Source: Gnetum montanum (Eukaryota > Streptophyta > Gnetopsida > Gnetales > Gnetaceae). Taken from it: a stretch of DNA of 31,302 bases. The notes below the pieces were generated by a model. The model was not told where the DNA came from. It searched no databases and was given only the letters and a program-made list of their open reading frames with translations. The number at the start of each line of letters is the position of its first letter. The stretch's first letter is position 1. Below are positions 18,623 to 30,015 of the stretch, piece after piece. A program made the translations under genes and the position numbers. The stretch spans positions 42,799-74,100 of the forward strand of contig MNCI01027305.1 of NCBI GenBank assembly GCA_015680685.1, written 5' to 3'.

Positions 18623-19956
18623 GAGTCATCTATTAGTAAGGCTATTTACAAAATTTGATTTATACCTTACTTCTTACCTTAATAAATTCATTTCTTGTCT
18701 AGTATGATTTAGAGTTAGAAAATTTTACGAAAGTTTCCCCTAAAATTTTTGATATTGGGCCTAATTTTGATTATGTGACTCCAAAAAATAATTTTCATGG
18801 TTTGGGTGAAGAGATAAAATTAATTTGGCAAACAATTTTAACATTTTTAAGGTCATTTATCCTTTATGATATCCTTCAGGTAATGATAAATTTTGAAAAA
18901 ACTATGTGCAACTTGAAGCATACCCTTCTCCCACAACTAAGTCAAACACTCCAGGTTTAGACAAGTTCGATTGAAATGTGAATCAAAGCGTTAATGAGCA
19001 AGATATGGAAGTTGGAGTGATAGGTGCTTAGAGTGTCAGAATTCCTAAAAGAAATTTTTAATAAATCCCCTTGCATGAATAGTGAAAATGACGTTGACGT
19101 GCATAGTTGGATCCCTATATATAGTTTTTATAGACGCGATATTGCCTACCTGATAGCATGAACCCGATATCTTGTCCTTTTGAAAATAGGGTATTTGGAA
19201 AAATTGATGAATTTTTGAATTGCCAAGGTTAAAAATGAAGGATTTAAGGTTGATTTGAAAGGTCTAGGGTAACGTTGAAGAGACCTAAGGGCATCAAAAG
19301 TGTAATGAAGTGGAATCTGGTAATGAAATTCATGAATAGGATGAGGAAAAAGGACATGTTGTGGTGCATAAGAATGCTGGAATTTAAAATGATGGTAAAG
19401 GAAAAGATTATTATAGCAATGCAATACTTGGAGGGTATAAAATGATGTGAGGATGATGTGTAATGAGTGCAGATTACAAAAATTATGCAAGTGGGTCCTC
19501 CCCAAAGCAGGTTTCTACCTATCATGCCCTTATGTAACCACACCTAGAAATATCCATAGGCACTAAAAGGGTTAAATGTAATCTGTACTAGTGCAACAAA
19601 ACACACACACATGTAAATACTACCATGATGAGGTATGAGTTCGATGCTACACAAGACATGAGTAAAAAATTCATGAATAGTGAGATGAGGCGAATTGTAG
19701 AAGGAATTGTAGAGATCGGGACATGAGGTAACTAACCTAGGGCACAATGAATCTTGAGTGTAGGGCATGATTAATGTGTCATTAGCCCATCGCTCCAAAA
19801 TCAAGACCAAGTCCATTCCTCCGATCAGTGACATTGCATTGTTTCATCTAATGATGGGCAACCATAAGAGCACCATGCTAGCAAGGCATACGATCACTTG
19901 GTGTTTTGTCCAAGGGAGGAGTGATTTGGAATTTCTCTGCGACACATTTTTTTCTT

Positions 19957-20014
<58 letters not shown>

Positions 20015-20029
20015 GAAGGCTCTTGAGCT
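18623..20029 (-). other. Spacer between gag and extra gene (putative leader or intron)
   Basis: About 1.4 kb with no conserved ORF. Parts are homologous to the outer element's spacer: CAAGTGGGTCCT appears on the plus strand at about 19489 and 25289 in similar surroundings. It holds the (CT)n tract at 19963-20009 and isolated short ORFs (19146-19834) without recognisable domains. Confidence 0.5.
19963..20009. repeat. (CT)n microsatellite
   Basis: An uninterrupted CT run, GA on the sense strand, just downstream of a TATA-like box in element orientation. Its length is likely polymorphic and close to an ambiguous base at 20040. Confidence 0.95.
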
Positions 20030-20039
20030 CTATTTATAG
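20030..20039 (-). promoter_or_regulatory. Putative internal TATA box upstream of the extra gene
   Basis: Sense CTATAAATAG matches a plant TATA consensus very well. About 30 bases downstream begins the GA-repeat tract, typical of a plant 5' leader. It lies between the end of gag and the extra gene. The corresponding outer region has a weaker CTATTTATGAGA (about 25787-25798). No transcription evidence is available. Confidence 0.4.
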
Positions 20040-20044
20040 NTCAA

Positions 20045-21209
20045 TAGTGGACCGAAGAAGCCACCAACCTTCAGGAATGGGTGCATGTCTTTCCAGTGGA
20101 ACCCCTAGAATAGTATTAAGTTTCTTTATTGAGTACCTTTATTACTCTTCAACCCTTCTTTTCGATTGTCTAGTGGTGTTCTATCCTACTTCTTGGTTTG
20201 TCATGGTTCTACCTCTAATAGTGTTGGCATATTCTCCACATCTTTCATGTATCCATTCTGTCCTATTATTGATCTTTGTCTCAATTTCATCTAGTGATTG
20301 TAGTATTGGAAAAGATGATTCCACGTCCTTGAAGTGAGTTGATTTCTCCTCTTCATGATCATAGACCTTTGCTATTTCAAGATTTTGGTCCTGTTGAAAG
20401 CTTTCAACATTTTCCCATTTAGCCATTTCTCCTTCTTCTTTTACTACCTACTTAAGAAGCTCTTGGAATTAGTGGGTTCATAGCTCATACAGTTGACCTT
20501 GGGCATACATCCCTAGGGTCTCCCTTGTTTCATTATGGATCCCATCCATGGTGTGGGACATTAGCCTCTCCTTGGAGAATCCATGGTTTGGGCAATTGTT
20601 TAACAATGAATAGTATCTTTCTAAGGCCATGTCCAAGGGTTCATGTTGCCCTTGTTTCCATTCTTGGATTTATCTCCTCAAGGTTGACACTTTTGCATAG
20701 GTTTGATATCTTTCATTGAAGAGTTCTACCATTGTCGGCCAACTTCGAATTGATTTTGGTCTTCAGGACCTGTACCATACTTTTGCTTGGCCAAGGAGTG
20801 TCATAGGAAAGAGCTTAAGTTTTTTTCACCCATTATCAATATTGTTCCATACACAAGCATCATGGAAGGCTTGTAAATGATGTTGTGGATCTAAATCACA
20901 ACCTCTTAAAAACTTGACAAAGTTGTTTAAATCAAGCTTGGGTAGATGGCTTTCCTTACAAGGCTTGCGAGATATTCAAATAGCCTCTTGTATATGCACT
21001 AGGCTCTTAGTGGCTAGCAGGGGTTCATCATCACTAGGTAGGTTATGAATTTGTGAGTTGGAATGATGTTGTCTTCATTGATGTACATAGGAGACCCTTG
21101 CATAAGATTGAGTACTTCAAACTTTATCTTCATCATCATATAATTTGTTGGTTCTCCAATGAATTACCTTACTAGTTGTTACATTATCATAGTCTTGTGA
21201 GAGAGACAT
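20045..21209 (-). pseudogene. Nested element gag
   Basis: Starts MSLSQDYDNVTT at 21209. The core retrotransposon-gag fold follows: LPKLDLNNFVKFLRGCDLDP, LQAFHDACVWNNIDNG, LKLFPMTLLGQAKVWYRS and then MVELFNERYQTYAKVSTLRR. A C-terminal acidic stretch begins MAKWENVESFQQDQ (20426). Several stops interrupt it, mainly where a Trp, Gln or Arg codon would be expected, as C-to-T decay produces. The C-terminal half is homologous to the outer element's sequence at about 31080-31302. The protein would form the capsid-like particle. Confidence 0.85.
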
Positions 21210-21324
21210 TGTTTGAGAATTTGTGTGTTACTTATTTACAATTACTTTCTTTTTAAAAGGTATATCATCAAGGATTTGTTATAGTGATCTTAGATGATGT
21301 AACTAATCTAAATAACTAGCACCA

Positions 21325-21343
21325 TCCTTGGCAATGACAGCAA
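21325..21343 (-). promoter_or_regulatory. Primer-binding site, tRNA-Asp type
   Basis: Sense TTGCTGTCATTGCCAAGGA begins at the first base after the 5' LTR. The sequence complementary to the plant tRNA-Asp 3' end, preceded by one T, is TTGGCGCCGTTGCCGGGGA. Fourteen of 19 bases agree and four of the five mismatches are C-to-T or G-to-A. Athila/Tat-lineage elements often use this primer. Confidence 0.75.
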
Positions 21344-22205
21344 TGATGAGTGGTTAGGTACCCCTACACTCAACCATATGAATACGAGCGTTCATGCATG
21401 ATCCGGTTGAACTCCATAGATGGACTAGTTGTGGTATCTAGATAGTTACACATTGATCACAATTCACTGTCTTCCCACTTAGACTAGTATTTACTTGGTC
21501 ATGTATGGTTTAGTCCAAAGTGAGGTGAATGATGCAATCCTAAACTAGTGCTACTCCTAGAGACAATGGAAAATAAAATTGTTGTAAGTTAATAGGCAAT
21601 GAGAAGCAAAATCTAAACTAGAAAAAGTGTAATGAGCATCCATCCTTAATCATCTGTATGCATCTTGGACCTCATGTACTACTTTTGGGATTACCAAGCA
21701 CACATTACTTAAGCACTCCTAAATACGCTACTGGGTTACCAAGTAGTTACACTTCAATGTTCGTGATTAAGTCATACTCATTTCACATTTAACAACAGGA
21801 ATAGCAAATTATGGTAAATAAATATTAACTAAGAAAATAATAAACAACAATGATAGTTAAATAATTAAAAACTAAGTGAATGCTACAATGATGGAGTAAT
21901 CTTGATCTTTATTGCCAATCATGTGCATGTCCAAGTACGTCACACTCGAATAAAGGTTCTGTACAATTACAATCATCACACTGTGGGCATGCACTGAGGA
22001 AAGAACTACAATGAATTGAAAATTAACAAAAAGACTCTACACTCTACACTTATTGACTTCCTTCGTTCCTGTGTGCCCAAATGTGTATTTATAGGATTAC
22101 ATAGGAATCACAATATCGTGTATTCGATATCGTTACCCAGGCTATAATATCACATACTCAATATCGAGGATCTAATATTAGGGTCTGGCAAGACATGATT
22201 CATCA
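21344..22205 (-). mobile_element. 5' LTR of the nested element
   Basis: 862 bp, TGATGAGTGG to GATTCATCA, followed by the CTAGG duplication. The TATA box (sense TATAAATA) is at 22086-22093 and the AATAAA signal at 21908-21913. Over the first 127 bases I counted 17 differences from the other nested LTR, 15 of them transitions, so the insertion is old and heavily methylated DNA is likely. Confidence 0.94.
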
Positions 22206-24485
22206 CTAGGTTTGCATAGCAGAGATTGGTTAGTTCCATATACTCTGTCATTTCTTCAATCTGCAACTCCTTTAGGTAGATCCCTACTCTATTATAGGCA
22301 TTTGTTCCATCGATGATGGGCTGCCACACCTCTCTTCCTTGTTGGAGTTACTAGAGGGCCTCATTTACTTTTGCCTCAACCATTTGAATATTCTTCTCAT
22401 TCACATCCTTTTATAGGCCAACCTAGTTTCTATAGTGATTTTTAACTCTTTCAAATTTGATAGCCTCATTTTTCCAGGTGGAAATCTCGATGGTAGATTT
22501 TTGGTGTAAGGCTCAAAATTCCTCCATAGACAGATTTCAATTCCCCACAACCAATTTCCTTAACTATGTATTTACCCTAGCAAGCTACTCCCATTATCAA
22601 TGAATGAATTCTTGCATTTGTTGTTTTTATGCATCAACATTGCACAGGCAATGGTTTTTAGTAGTTAATGATTCATTTTCTTAATGCATCTAGACCAAGT
22701 CTTTCTAAACCAAGTAAGTTTTTTGCTTAGGCTATGGACTAGATGAATATGGCCATCATGGTTTCCTTAGTTTGTTTTAATCATTCTTGAAGCTATTGAA
22801 AAGCTTCATCTCTAGTTACTGTGGGGCTGAGGAGTGCAAGATCAGCAAAACGAGCATGCAATTTAGAAACTTCTACAACCAAGCATTGTTTTTGTACTTA
22901 AGTTGTTTCAAGTTTCCCCTCCAAGATGATGCATTTGTGCTTTTCTTCTAGTAGCTTTGACTAGGTCACAGTAATGTTTTTCGGAAAATCAAAGATTTCC
23001 AGAATTTGTTGCTCAGTCCCCACTAGTCGGTCGAGCAACTCTTCATGTTGGGCTACACTCAATTTTCCATTGATCATGCCTACAAATGTCTACACATCTT
23101 AAAGTATGAATACATCTGATACAGACGTCGAGGTACGTTAAGTGCTTTTGCAATTTAGTCAGCAACAACTTTAGCAGTGATCTCTTACCCTTGGTGCTAC
23201 ATCACCAATATAGTTGTCCCCTTGTCCTCCTCCAACTACACCAAAAAGGAGGTAGCATTCCCAGAGATTTTTGAGAAGATAGAGACACTGTCACCTCTTG
23301 AGCACTAGGATTTGATCTCATGGACAACTACATTCATTGGACATAAAATAGTAGTCACCTCTTTCCATCTAGCTAATTGTCCAAGCCACCTCATTAAGGT
23401 GACTCCTCATGGGTCGATATACAAATGGGTCCACACCACTCATTCCTGCACATTGCTCCTACTCACGCAAGAGCTACTCTCAGATTTCATGCAAGTGTTC
23501 AATGGTTGCATAGGCCTCCAATGTTGTTTCTTAAGTAGGTGGTGGAGGTGGTGGCTGCTACTTTCCTTCCTTAGACATGGTAGGTATCTTATCCTTTATC
23601 ATTTCAGACCACAAGGCAATGGAAGCATGCCTAATCATGTCATTTGCATAGTGGATCATCCCTTCCCTTTTGTAAATTTTTTGGATGAGGCATGGGAAAG
23701 GCAAGGTTTTCCTTCCACGTTAGTTTTATTTGAAGCACTTCTCAGTCTCTAAATAGATTAATTGTGGAAGGTTCACTAGAAATCTTCCCCTTAGAGTAGT
23801 GCATGCTCAAGTAGAAAAGGTAGTTATCTTGCTGGGCCTCATCATCAAATTGAGGTGATAGGTCACTATCTTAAAGTATACATATTTTTCCAATGTGAGT
23901 GCACCGAATTCCTTTCGGTCGACCCCATAACATTGCGAGGTCCACTCATTTTTGGCCTCAGGGTCAGCTTGTGTTGATAACTCTACCAATTATGTTCTTA
24001 TGTCAGGTAACCCTAGAACTTGTGCAATAACATCGATTAAGTAGGACACCTAAATATCCTTGATCCTCACTATGGAGCTTATCCTTTTGTTATTCTAGAA
24101 GAGTTATGTCTCTCCCATGTATCACTTCCCACTAGAAGTGATGATTGGAGCATGTTCTAGAAATGGCCCAAAGTTTAATTCCTGGAGAATTAAGCATTGG
24201 ATTTCATGAGCCTTGATGGGATAAAGGCAAGCTTATGTTAGTATGACTTCTAGCCTTGGTATGGGTCCTAGTGCTTCCCCATGCTATGATTGTTTTTTTT
24301 TCAACTTCTTCTTCAATAATCTATCAAATAGATTCTACTTTGGGCTCTTCTCAAAAAGGCTCTGTTGCATGGGTTGCTTCTAGTTGTTCCTAGGGCTGTT
24401 CCCATTGGCCCCTTCCAGCCCTGGGTCATTTCTCCCTTGGTTGCAATGGTCCTTCCTCCTATAGTCGTTTCGGTCATGGCACCAT
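22206..24485 (-). pseudogene. Outer element extra gene, N-terminal and central part
   Basis: Homologue of the gene at 15870-18609, more decayed. The ATG at 24485-24483 follows the acceptor-like TGTGATTATAG. Preserved pieces include FGALTLEKYVYFKIVTYHL (near 23900), matching YGELTLEERIYFKIDTYHI of the nested copy, and coiled-coil stretches such as NLSMEEF and EKNIQMVEAKVNEAL near 22370-22560. It stops at NLCYANL, where the nested element is inserted, and resumes at 14840. Together the two parts give about 960 codons. The function is unknown. Conservation in two diverged copies suggests it was once a working protein. Confidence 0.7.
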
Positions 24486-26640
24486 CTATAATCACAACAT
24501 GACTATGGGTTAGAAATTATTATGTAACATGAAATAATTTGGAATTCCTTCTCTTCTTGGGATAGTTACACTTGGCTATGTTGTGATTATGGTTGATGTA
24601 ATCAATTTTAATCATTATTTTATTTGTATTTTAATGTTAATAAGTTGTTCCAAAAGGTGTTGGAAGGGTTAACTCTCAAGAATTGATGGTTTCATATTGT
24701 TGTATTTATGATCCCCTTTAGGAAAGTTAGAAAGATTTTTGAAAAATTTCATTGAAAACCTTAAGGTTTGCAACCCCCACAATCAAAAGCTTACCTTTAA
24801 TAGTTGTAGGATCAAAGAACAAAGTGAGTTGGACAAACGGTTGGCAAGTTATGGGCTCTAAAAAATGGCAAAAAATCTCCTCGTGTTATGAAGCAAATGT
24901 CAAAAAATTACAAAGTTTTAGCAATATTTAAAGAGTTTTTGGCTTGCATCGTATGGGCCTAGTTGACTAGGTCCAACCAACGAGGTTGGCTATGTTAACT
25001 AGGCCTAGTTGATGTGACTGTTGACCACTGTTGACTTGCTCAAGCTTCCAAAATACAAGGAATTTTTGAGTGAAATTGGGATCAAATGAAAGCCCAAAAA
25101 GCCATGAACATAATGAGAAGAGTATAAGAGGGTTTTGAAGCTCAAAAAGTTTAGAAAATTAAGAAAATATTTGAAGAATGAATTTAATGAAAGTTTTAAG
25201 GAGTACAAAGTGGAATACATAATGGAATGTGTGAAAGATAGGATTGTAACAATGTCTAAGGTAAGGGACTTAACTATTTAAACTAAGAGATATGCAAGTG
25301 GGTCCTTCCCATAGTAGGCATAGGCCCTTTTTGCCCTTGCATAACCTCAACTAAGGAGTTCATGGGCCCCATAGTTGATTTAATCGTCATAAAAAGTTAA
25401 GGACCATCCTATAAGAATCTATCTAAGAATTCCAACAAATCAAACTAAGACATCGAGCATAACATAGAAACCGACAATGAGGTGAGTTGTGGTAGCATAG
25501 ATAGATGATGGAGAGGGTGGAATGGAATCTTGAATTGAGGTCATAAGAATCCCCTTGTGGAGTTTATGTTTAAAATGACCTAAGAAGATTCATCCTTAGT
25601 CTAGAACAAAACCACCTTCTTTCAGTGACTTCGCATCGTCACTCCAAGACTGATCCACCCTCTCAAAACACAAGAGTTCTCCCATAAAACAACCACCATT
25701 CCATAAAGAGAAGAAAAGAGAAGTACGAAATGAGAGAGGACCTTAGTTAGAGGGGACCTTCATGCATGGGTGACATGTATTTCTAGTCTCATAAATAGTG
25801 TGCTTGTAGCCCATTTATTTGTCTAAGGGATATGCTTTGAATTCTCATCATGTTTTTTTTTTCTTTTGGATGGGAACCACACCATGAAAATACTTTATTT
25901 GACTTCCTATTAGTGGTTGGAATGGAATGGTAAGAAGTCCATGAAAAGATACTCAAGCATTCAAGTAAGTAGAAGAGTACAAAGAGTATTGAGTTTCCTT
26001 GAAGTCACACCTTATACAAACCTTTGAATCCTTTCCAATTCAGAAAACTACCAAGGTCACCAATTGATTAAAAGTTTCTTTAATGAAAGGAACCTCAAAC
26101 TTCTAGAACAAGGAAAATCATAAAATTTATTGGATGGGTAGATGACGTGGACTCACTACTTGTTCCATGAAAAATAAACCATTTCATAGTCATCAGACAT
26201 CAGAATTCAAAATTAGAAACTAGACATTGACAATCACAACATTAAGCACAAACCATCATTAGTACATAGCAATAGTGGCATTGTGGCTTGTAGCAATAGC
26301 ACTTTTATTAGCAAAAATAGTGAAAAGTCACACTTAAACCAAACAAAGTAAAATATATAAGAAAGTGTAAATTATCCAAGAAAGATTCAAATGTACTAAC
26401 GATGGTGAAAAACAAAAAATGGTGTAAAATGGAAAGGAAAAATTTAAAAATAAAAAATATGTAAAATAAATAACTTATAAAATTAAAAATGTGAAAATCA
26501 AAAAGTAGAAAAACTAAGAAGCCATGTGGATGGTTAGCATGGATGGCCATCTCCCCCATGACTAAGTTGGAAGGAGGTGATTCAAAAAATTGAACATGGT
26601 TGTCCATCTATTAAGGTGATAGTTAAACTAGCTTATCTTG
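24486..26640 (-). other. Long spacer between integrase and extra gene of the outer element
   Basis: About 2.1 kb, AT-rich, with no domain recognised. Minus-strand ORFs at 25005-25220 and 26308-26607 are hydrophobic, low-complexity (Phe/Leu/Ser) frames that look like by-products of A-rich sequence. The part near 25290-25370 is homologous to the nested spacer. Confidence 0.5.
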
Positions 26641-27730
26641 GTTTTAGGAAAGGTCTCACTTGTTGGATGTTGATCAATTACTTTTTATTTGGGCACTCAG
26701 GTTTGTAGATTAGCATGGCCCTAGAGGAAAAGTTTTGATCAATTATATAAGGTCCCTCCCACAATGTTTGGAACTTCATTTTCTAGGGTACATGTGTGGG
26801 ATTCCAATAGAGAACCTTATCTTCCAGTTGAAGTTTTACTTTCTGTATTCTTAGTTCATGACATTGCTTTTTAAATACCTTGTGCACTTCATTCAAAGAT
26901 AGGGCCACTAATTGGTTCTCATCTAGCACATTAAGGTTGACCAATATTTCTCTTTGTGGTAACTCATGTTAAGATTTAGATCATAGGCTATTGGGAGTGT
27001 ATGGAGCTCAGATTGAATCAAGAGCATTGGAAGTTTTCTGTACATTAGATCGTAGGGAGAGTAGCCAATAGGAAGTTTTCATGTTGAATGTTAGGCCAAA
27101 AGGATATCGTTGAGTTTTGTACTCCAATCTCTTCTATATTTGTGTATGGTCCTTGTTAGGATCCTTGTAATCTCCCAGTTAGTTACCTCTGCTTAATCGT
27201 TGGCTTAGGGGTGATAGGGTGTTGTTAATTTATGTTCAACCCCCAAGCATTGCATTAACTTTCTAAAAGTGGTACCTATAATATGAGTTCCATTGTCAGA
27301 AATTAGTACCCATGGCATCCCAAACCTATTTACAACATGCTGTTGTACAAATCTAGTAGCAGTAGATGATGTACAATCAGTAATGACTGCTACTTCTACC
27401 CATTTGGTGCAGTAGTCGATTGCTATGATGATATATGCCTTTCCATTGGACATGGGTGTGATGGAACCCATGAAGTCTATGCCCCATATGTCAAAGGACT
27501 CTAGTGGTTGAATCCACTATTGAGGATCCTCCATATGCGCAGTAATCCCACCATCTCTTTGATAGCGCTCACAAGATTGAACAAACCAATGGACATCCCT
27601 AAAGATTGTAGGTCAATAGTATCTTGCCATTAGGATTTTTATAGTCATGCACTTCCTTGCATAGTGGCCTCCACAAGGACCTTCATGAGAATGTTGAAGA
27701 TTGTGTAGTTGATTCACATTAGGGGCACAT
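26640..27730 (-). pseudogene. Integrase of the outer element
   Basis: Inserts the cDNA into the host genome. An HHCC-type zinc region (HSHEGPCGGH, then CERYQRDG) lies at about 27560-27720. The catalytic core has GIDFMG with D at 27475-27477, SDNGTH with D at 27295-27297 and AEVTN with E at 27187-27189. The spacing is 59 and 35 residues, i.e. DD35E. The longest open frame is 27205-27471. The C-terminal part has LWEGPYII, a GPY/F motif (GPY at 26747-26755), followed by the usual NIQQVRPF-type ending. Stops interrupt it before the catalytic Glu and in the C-terminus. Confidence 0.9.
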
Positions 27731-27949
27731 CAATGAACCAGTCCATCGATGCACACCTTGTAAAGGTGTCCGTTGATTTCCATGAAGTACTTTGCCTAAT
27801 GAAGAAATTGTTGTTTCTTCCTAAAGTCTAAACCTTGTGGCATCTCTTGGATGAGAAGGTAAGTGAGGATTCCATCATACCATTTTGTTTCAATGGACAC
27901 TTGATCATTTCTTGCTCCCGTAAAGAGGAGTTTGTCTAGAAATTGATCA

Positions 27950-28400
27950 GAGAATGGACTCTTCTCCTCTTTATTACCCCATCTTAACTAAGAGAGATGG
28001 TTAGCGATCACATTCTTAGTCCATTTACAATCTACCATTGTGAGATCGAATTCCTATAAGATCATAAGCCACCGTATGATACAGGGGTTGACTATTGGCT
28101 TATTCATTAGGAAGCAAATGGCACTATGATCTATGTGCACAAATATTTTATAACCAAGCACATAGTGCCTAAACTTGTTAAGAGCATACACCACTACCAT
28201 CAATTCTTTCTTAGTTGTGGTGTAAGTCAAATGTGCACCCACAATGCTTTGGCTTACGCAATGGATGTAATATGGATGTTTCTTATCATTGAACTATGTA
28301 AGCACAACTCCCAAGGCATAATTAGATACATCTAGCATTATGTGGAATGGTTTGGACTAATCTGGTGCTCGTAGAATTGGAGTTTCTACAAGTTTTTCCT
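27950..28400 (-). pseudogene. RNase H of the outer element
   Basis: Degrades RNA in the RNA:DNA hybrid. Visible motifs are MLDVSNYALGVVL (first catalytic Asp), TYTTTKKELMVVVYALNKFR (conserved Glu) and IFVHIDHSAICFLMNK, with the third Asp in HIDHS. The frame is open at 28054-28242 and broken elsewhere by single stops. Confidence 0.85.
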
Positions 28401-28499
28401 TCAACTATTGGAATGCATGTTCATACTCCTTGGTCCAAACAAATGGTGCATCTTTCTTTGTAAGCTCAACCAATAGCTTTGTGATCTTAGAGAAACTCT

Positions 28500-29210
28500 C
28501 TATGAATCACTGATAGTAGTTAGTGTGTCCAAGAAATGATTGGACATCTTTAACTATCTCTAGTTAATGTGTTATTCCTTGGATGATCCTTATCTTCTCT
28601 GGGTCTACCTCAATCACTTCTTGTAAAATTTGGTGCCCCAATACTATGCCTTCTTGGACCATTAGATGACTTTTTTGCTAATTGAGCCTAAGGTTTGTTT
28701 CGACACATCTTTTTAATACTTACTCAAGAAGATTCAAGGCTTTCTCAAATGTAGTCCCATAGGTAGAAAAATCATCCATAAAGACTTCTACCCTACCACC
28801 AATCTACTGCTAAAAAATAATAAAGACTAGACATTGAAATGTTGTAAGGACATTGCACAAACCAAATGGCATCTTACAATATCCAAAAGTTCCCCATGGA
28901 CTTGTGAATGTTGTCTTGGCCTAATCTTCTGGCACAATTTGGATTTTCTTATAGCCACTATAACCATCCAAGAAGCTATAATAGTAATGCTCGAATATGG
29001 TGTCCAACACCTGATCCACAAATGATAATGGAAAATGATCTTTAAATGTTGCCATATTCAACATCCTGAAGTTAATATAGACCTACCACTTGCCATCTTT
29101 CTTTAACATAATTACAAGTGGGCTAACCCCCTCACTATCCACGATGAGATAGATGAACCCTGCCTTTTGGAGTTGTTCTATTTCCTCCTTGATGATCTAT
29201 TTCAATTTGG
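28500..29210 (-). pseudogene. Reverse transcriptase of the outer element
   Basis: The Ty3/gypsy RT blocks appear in order on the minus strand: INFRMLNMATFKDHFPLSFV, SFLDGYSGYKKIQI, TTFTSPWGTFGYCKMPFGLC and the active site VEVFMDDFS (DD codons at 28771-28776). After these comes LGHQILQEVIEVDPEKI. Scattered TAG/TGA stops and small frameshifts inactivate it. Confidence 0.92.
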
Positions 29211-29689
29211 GGTTTAGTCACCTCTATGGCTACCTTCTTGGTTTCATGACCAAGTTAGTGTAAATGCGATGATGGCATATTCGTGGGTTAATTCCTGTAA
29301 GTTTGGAATATAACCAAGCAAAGGTTGTTCAAAAATTTGCATTCCATTTTTATTTAGGAGCAAGATTTTCATTGATTATGACTGGCGTACCATTGTTCAA
29401 AAATGTGTATTCCATGCTAGCTAGTAAAATTTTTAACTCTAGGGGCTCTTATTTGAAATTTTAGGGATTTCCAACTCTTCCCAACATGCATCATCATTTT
29501 CTTCATCGGAGAGTTGGCNACAAGCACCTTTGAATATCTTGTTCATGTGCACATTGATTGCATGCTTTAATGAATGTAATTTTGATGAACCAAATCTTTT
29601 GCACGTAATTGCACCCATTATCACTGTACGCGATGCATGGAACACACTTCTTCTCTAAACATCCAAATTCATTTTCCTTGGATATTTAC

Positions 29690-30015
29690 AAGGAAAGTTC
29701 CCTTATAAACATACATGCATCTACTATGCTTAACCAAGCCCTTCCCATAATGATGGGAAAGTCACCTTTACAATTTTTAACCTTGATCACCAGAAAATCA
29801 GCAGGGTAGCACCACCCACAAACTGTGGTCACAATGTCCTCCACTAATCTTAAAGGAATAGTGATTAATTGGTTTGCGAACTCTAAATAGATGTTACTCT
29901 TCTTGAGAGGCAGTACATTCTAGGCTTTGTACATGTCATGAGAGATGAGACTGACACTGGAACCAAAATCAAGAAGAGCCTTGCATGGCTTATGTCTAGC
30001 AATCTGTAAGTAAAT
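29690..30015 (-). pseudogene. Aspartic protease of the outer element
   Basis: ALLDFGSSVSLISHDMY contains the active-site D-x-G (Asp codon at 29968-29970), here DFG in place of the DLG common in Athila/Tat proteases. It is followed by RLVEDIVTTVCGWCYPADFL and a flap/hydrophobic end FPIIMGRAWL, the ILGRPFL-type motif. The 29211-29689 interval is the protease-RT linker and has an ambiguous base at 29519. Confidence 0.85.

Larger units (their letters stand above)
14841..22205 (-). mobile_element. Nested non-autonomous gypsy element, complete, TSD CTAGG
   Basis: A full 7365-bp element with LTRs of 861 and 862 bp. The five bases flanking it on both sides are CTAGG (14836-14840 and 22206-22210). 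In minus-strand order it has the 5' LTR (21344-22205), a primer-binding site for tRNA-Asp, gag (about 20045-21209), a TATA-like box and spacer, the extra coiled-coil gene (18609 down to about 15870), a polypurine tract and the 3' LTR. Protease, RT, RNase H and integrase are all absent. It would have needed enzymes from a relative such as the outer element. All its genes now carry stops. Confidence 0.94.

Noticed and set aside
19146-19543. Overlapping minus-strand ORFs of 99 and 119 codons in the nested spacer
   Set aside because: His/Phe/Leu-rich frames without motif in a region whose outer counterpart is not open. Probably chance.
23312-23752. 146-codon plus-strand ORF
   Set aside because: It lies antisense to the decayed extra gene of the outer element, whose minus-strand frames show homology to the nested copy. 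The plus-strand frame has no recognisable domain.
26308-26607. Minus-strand 99-codon ORF that looks like a membrane protein
   Set aside because: A run of Phe/Leu/Ile generated by A-rich plus-strand sequence (AAAAT repeats). No conserved counterpart, so not taken as an envelope protein.
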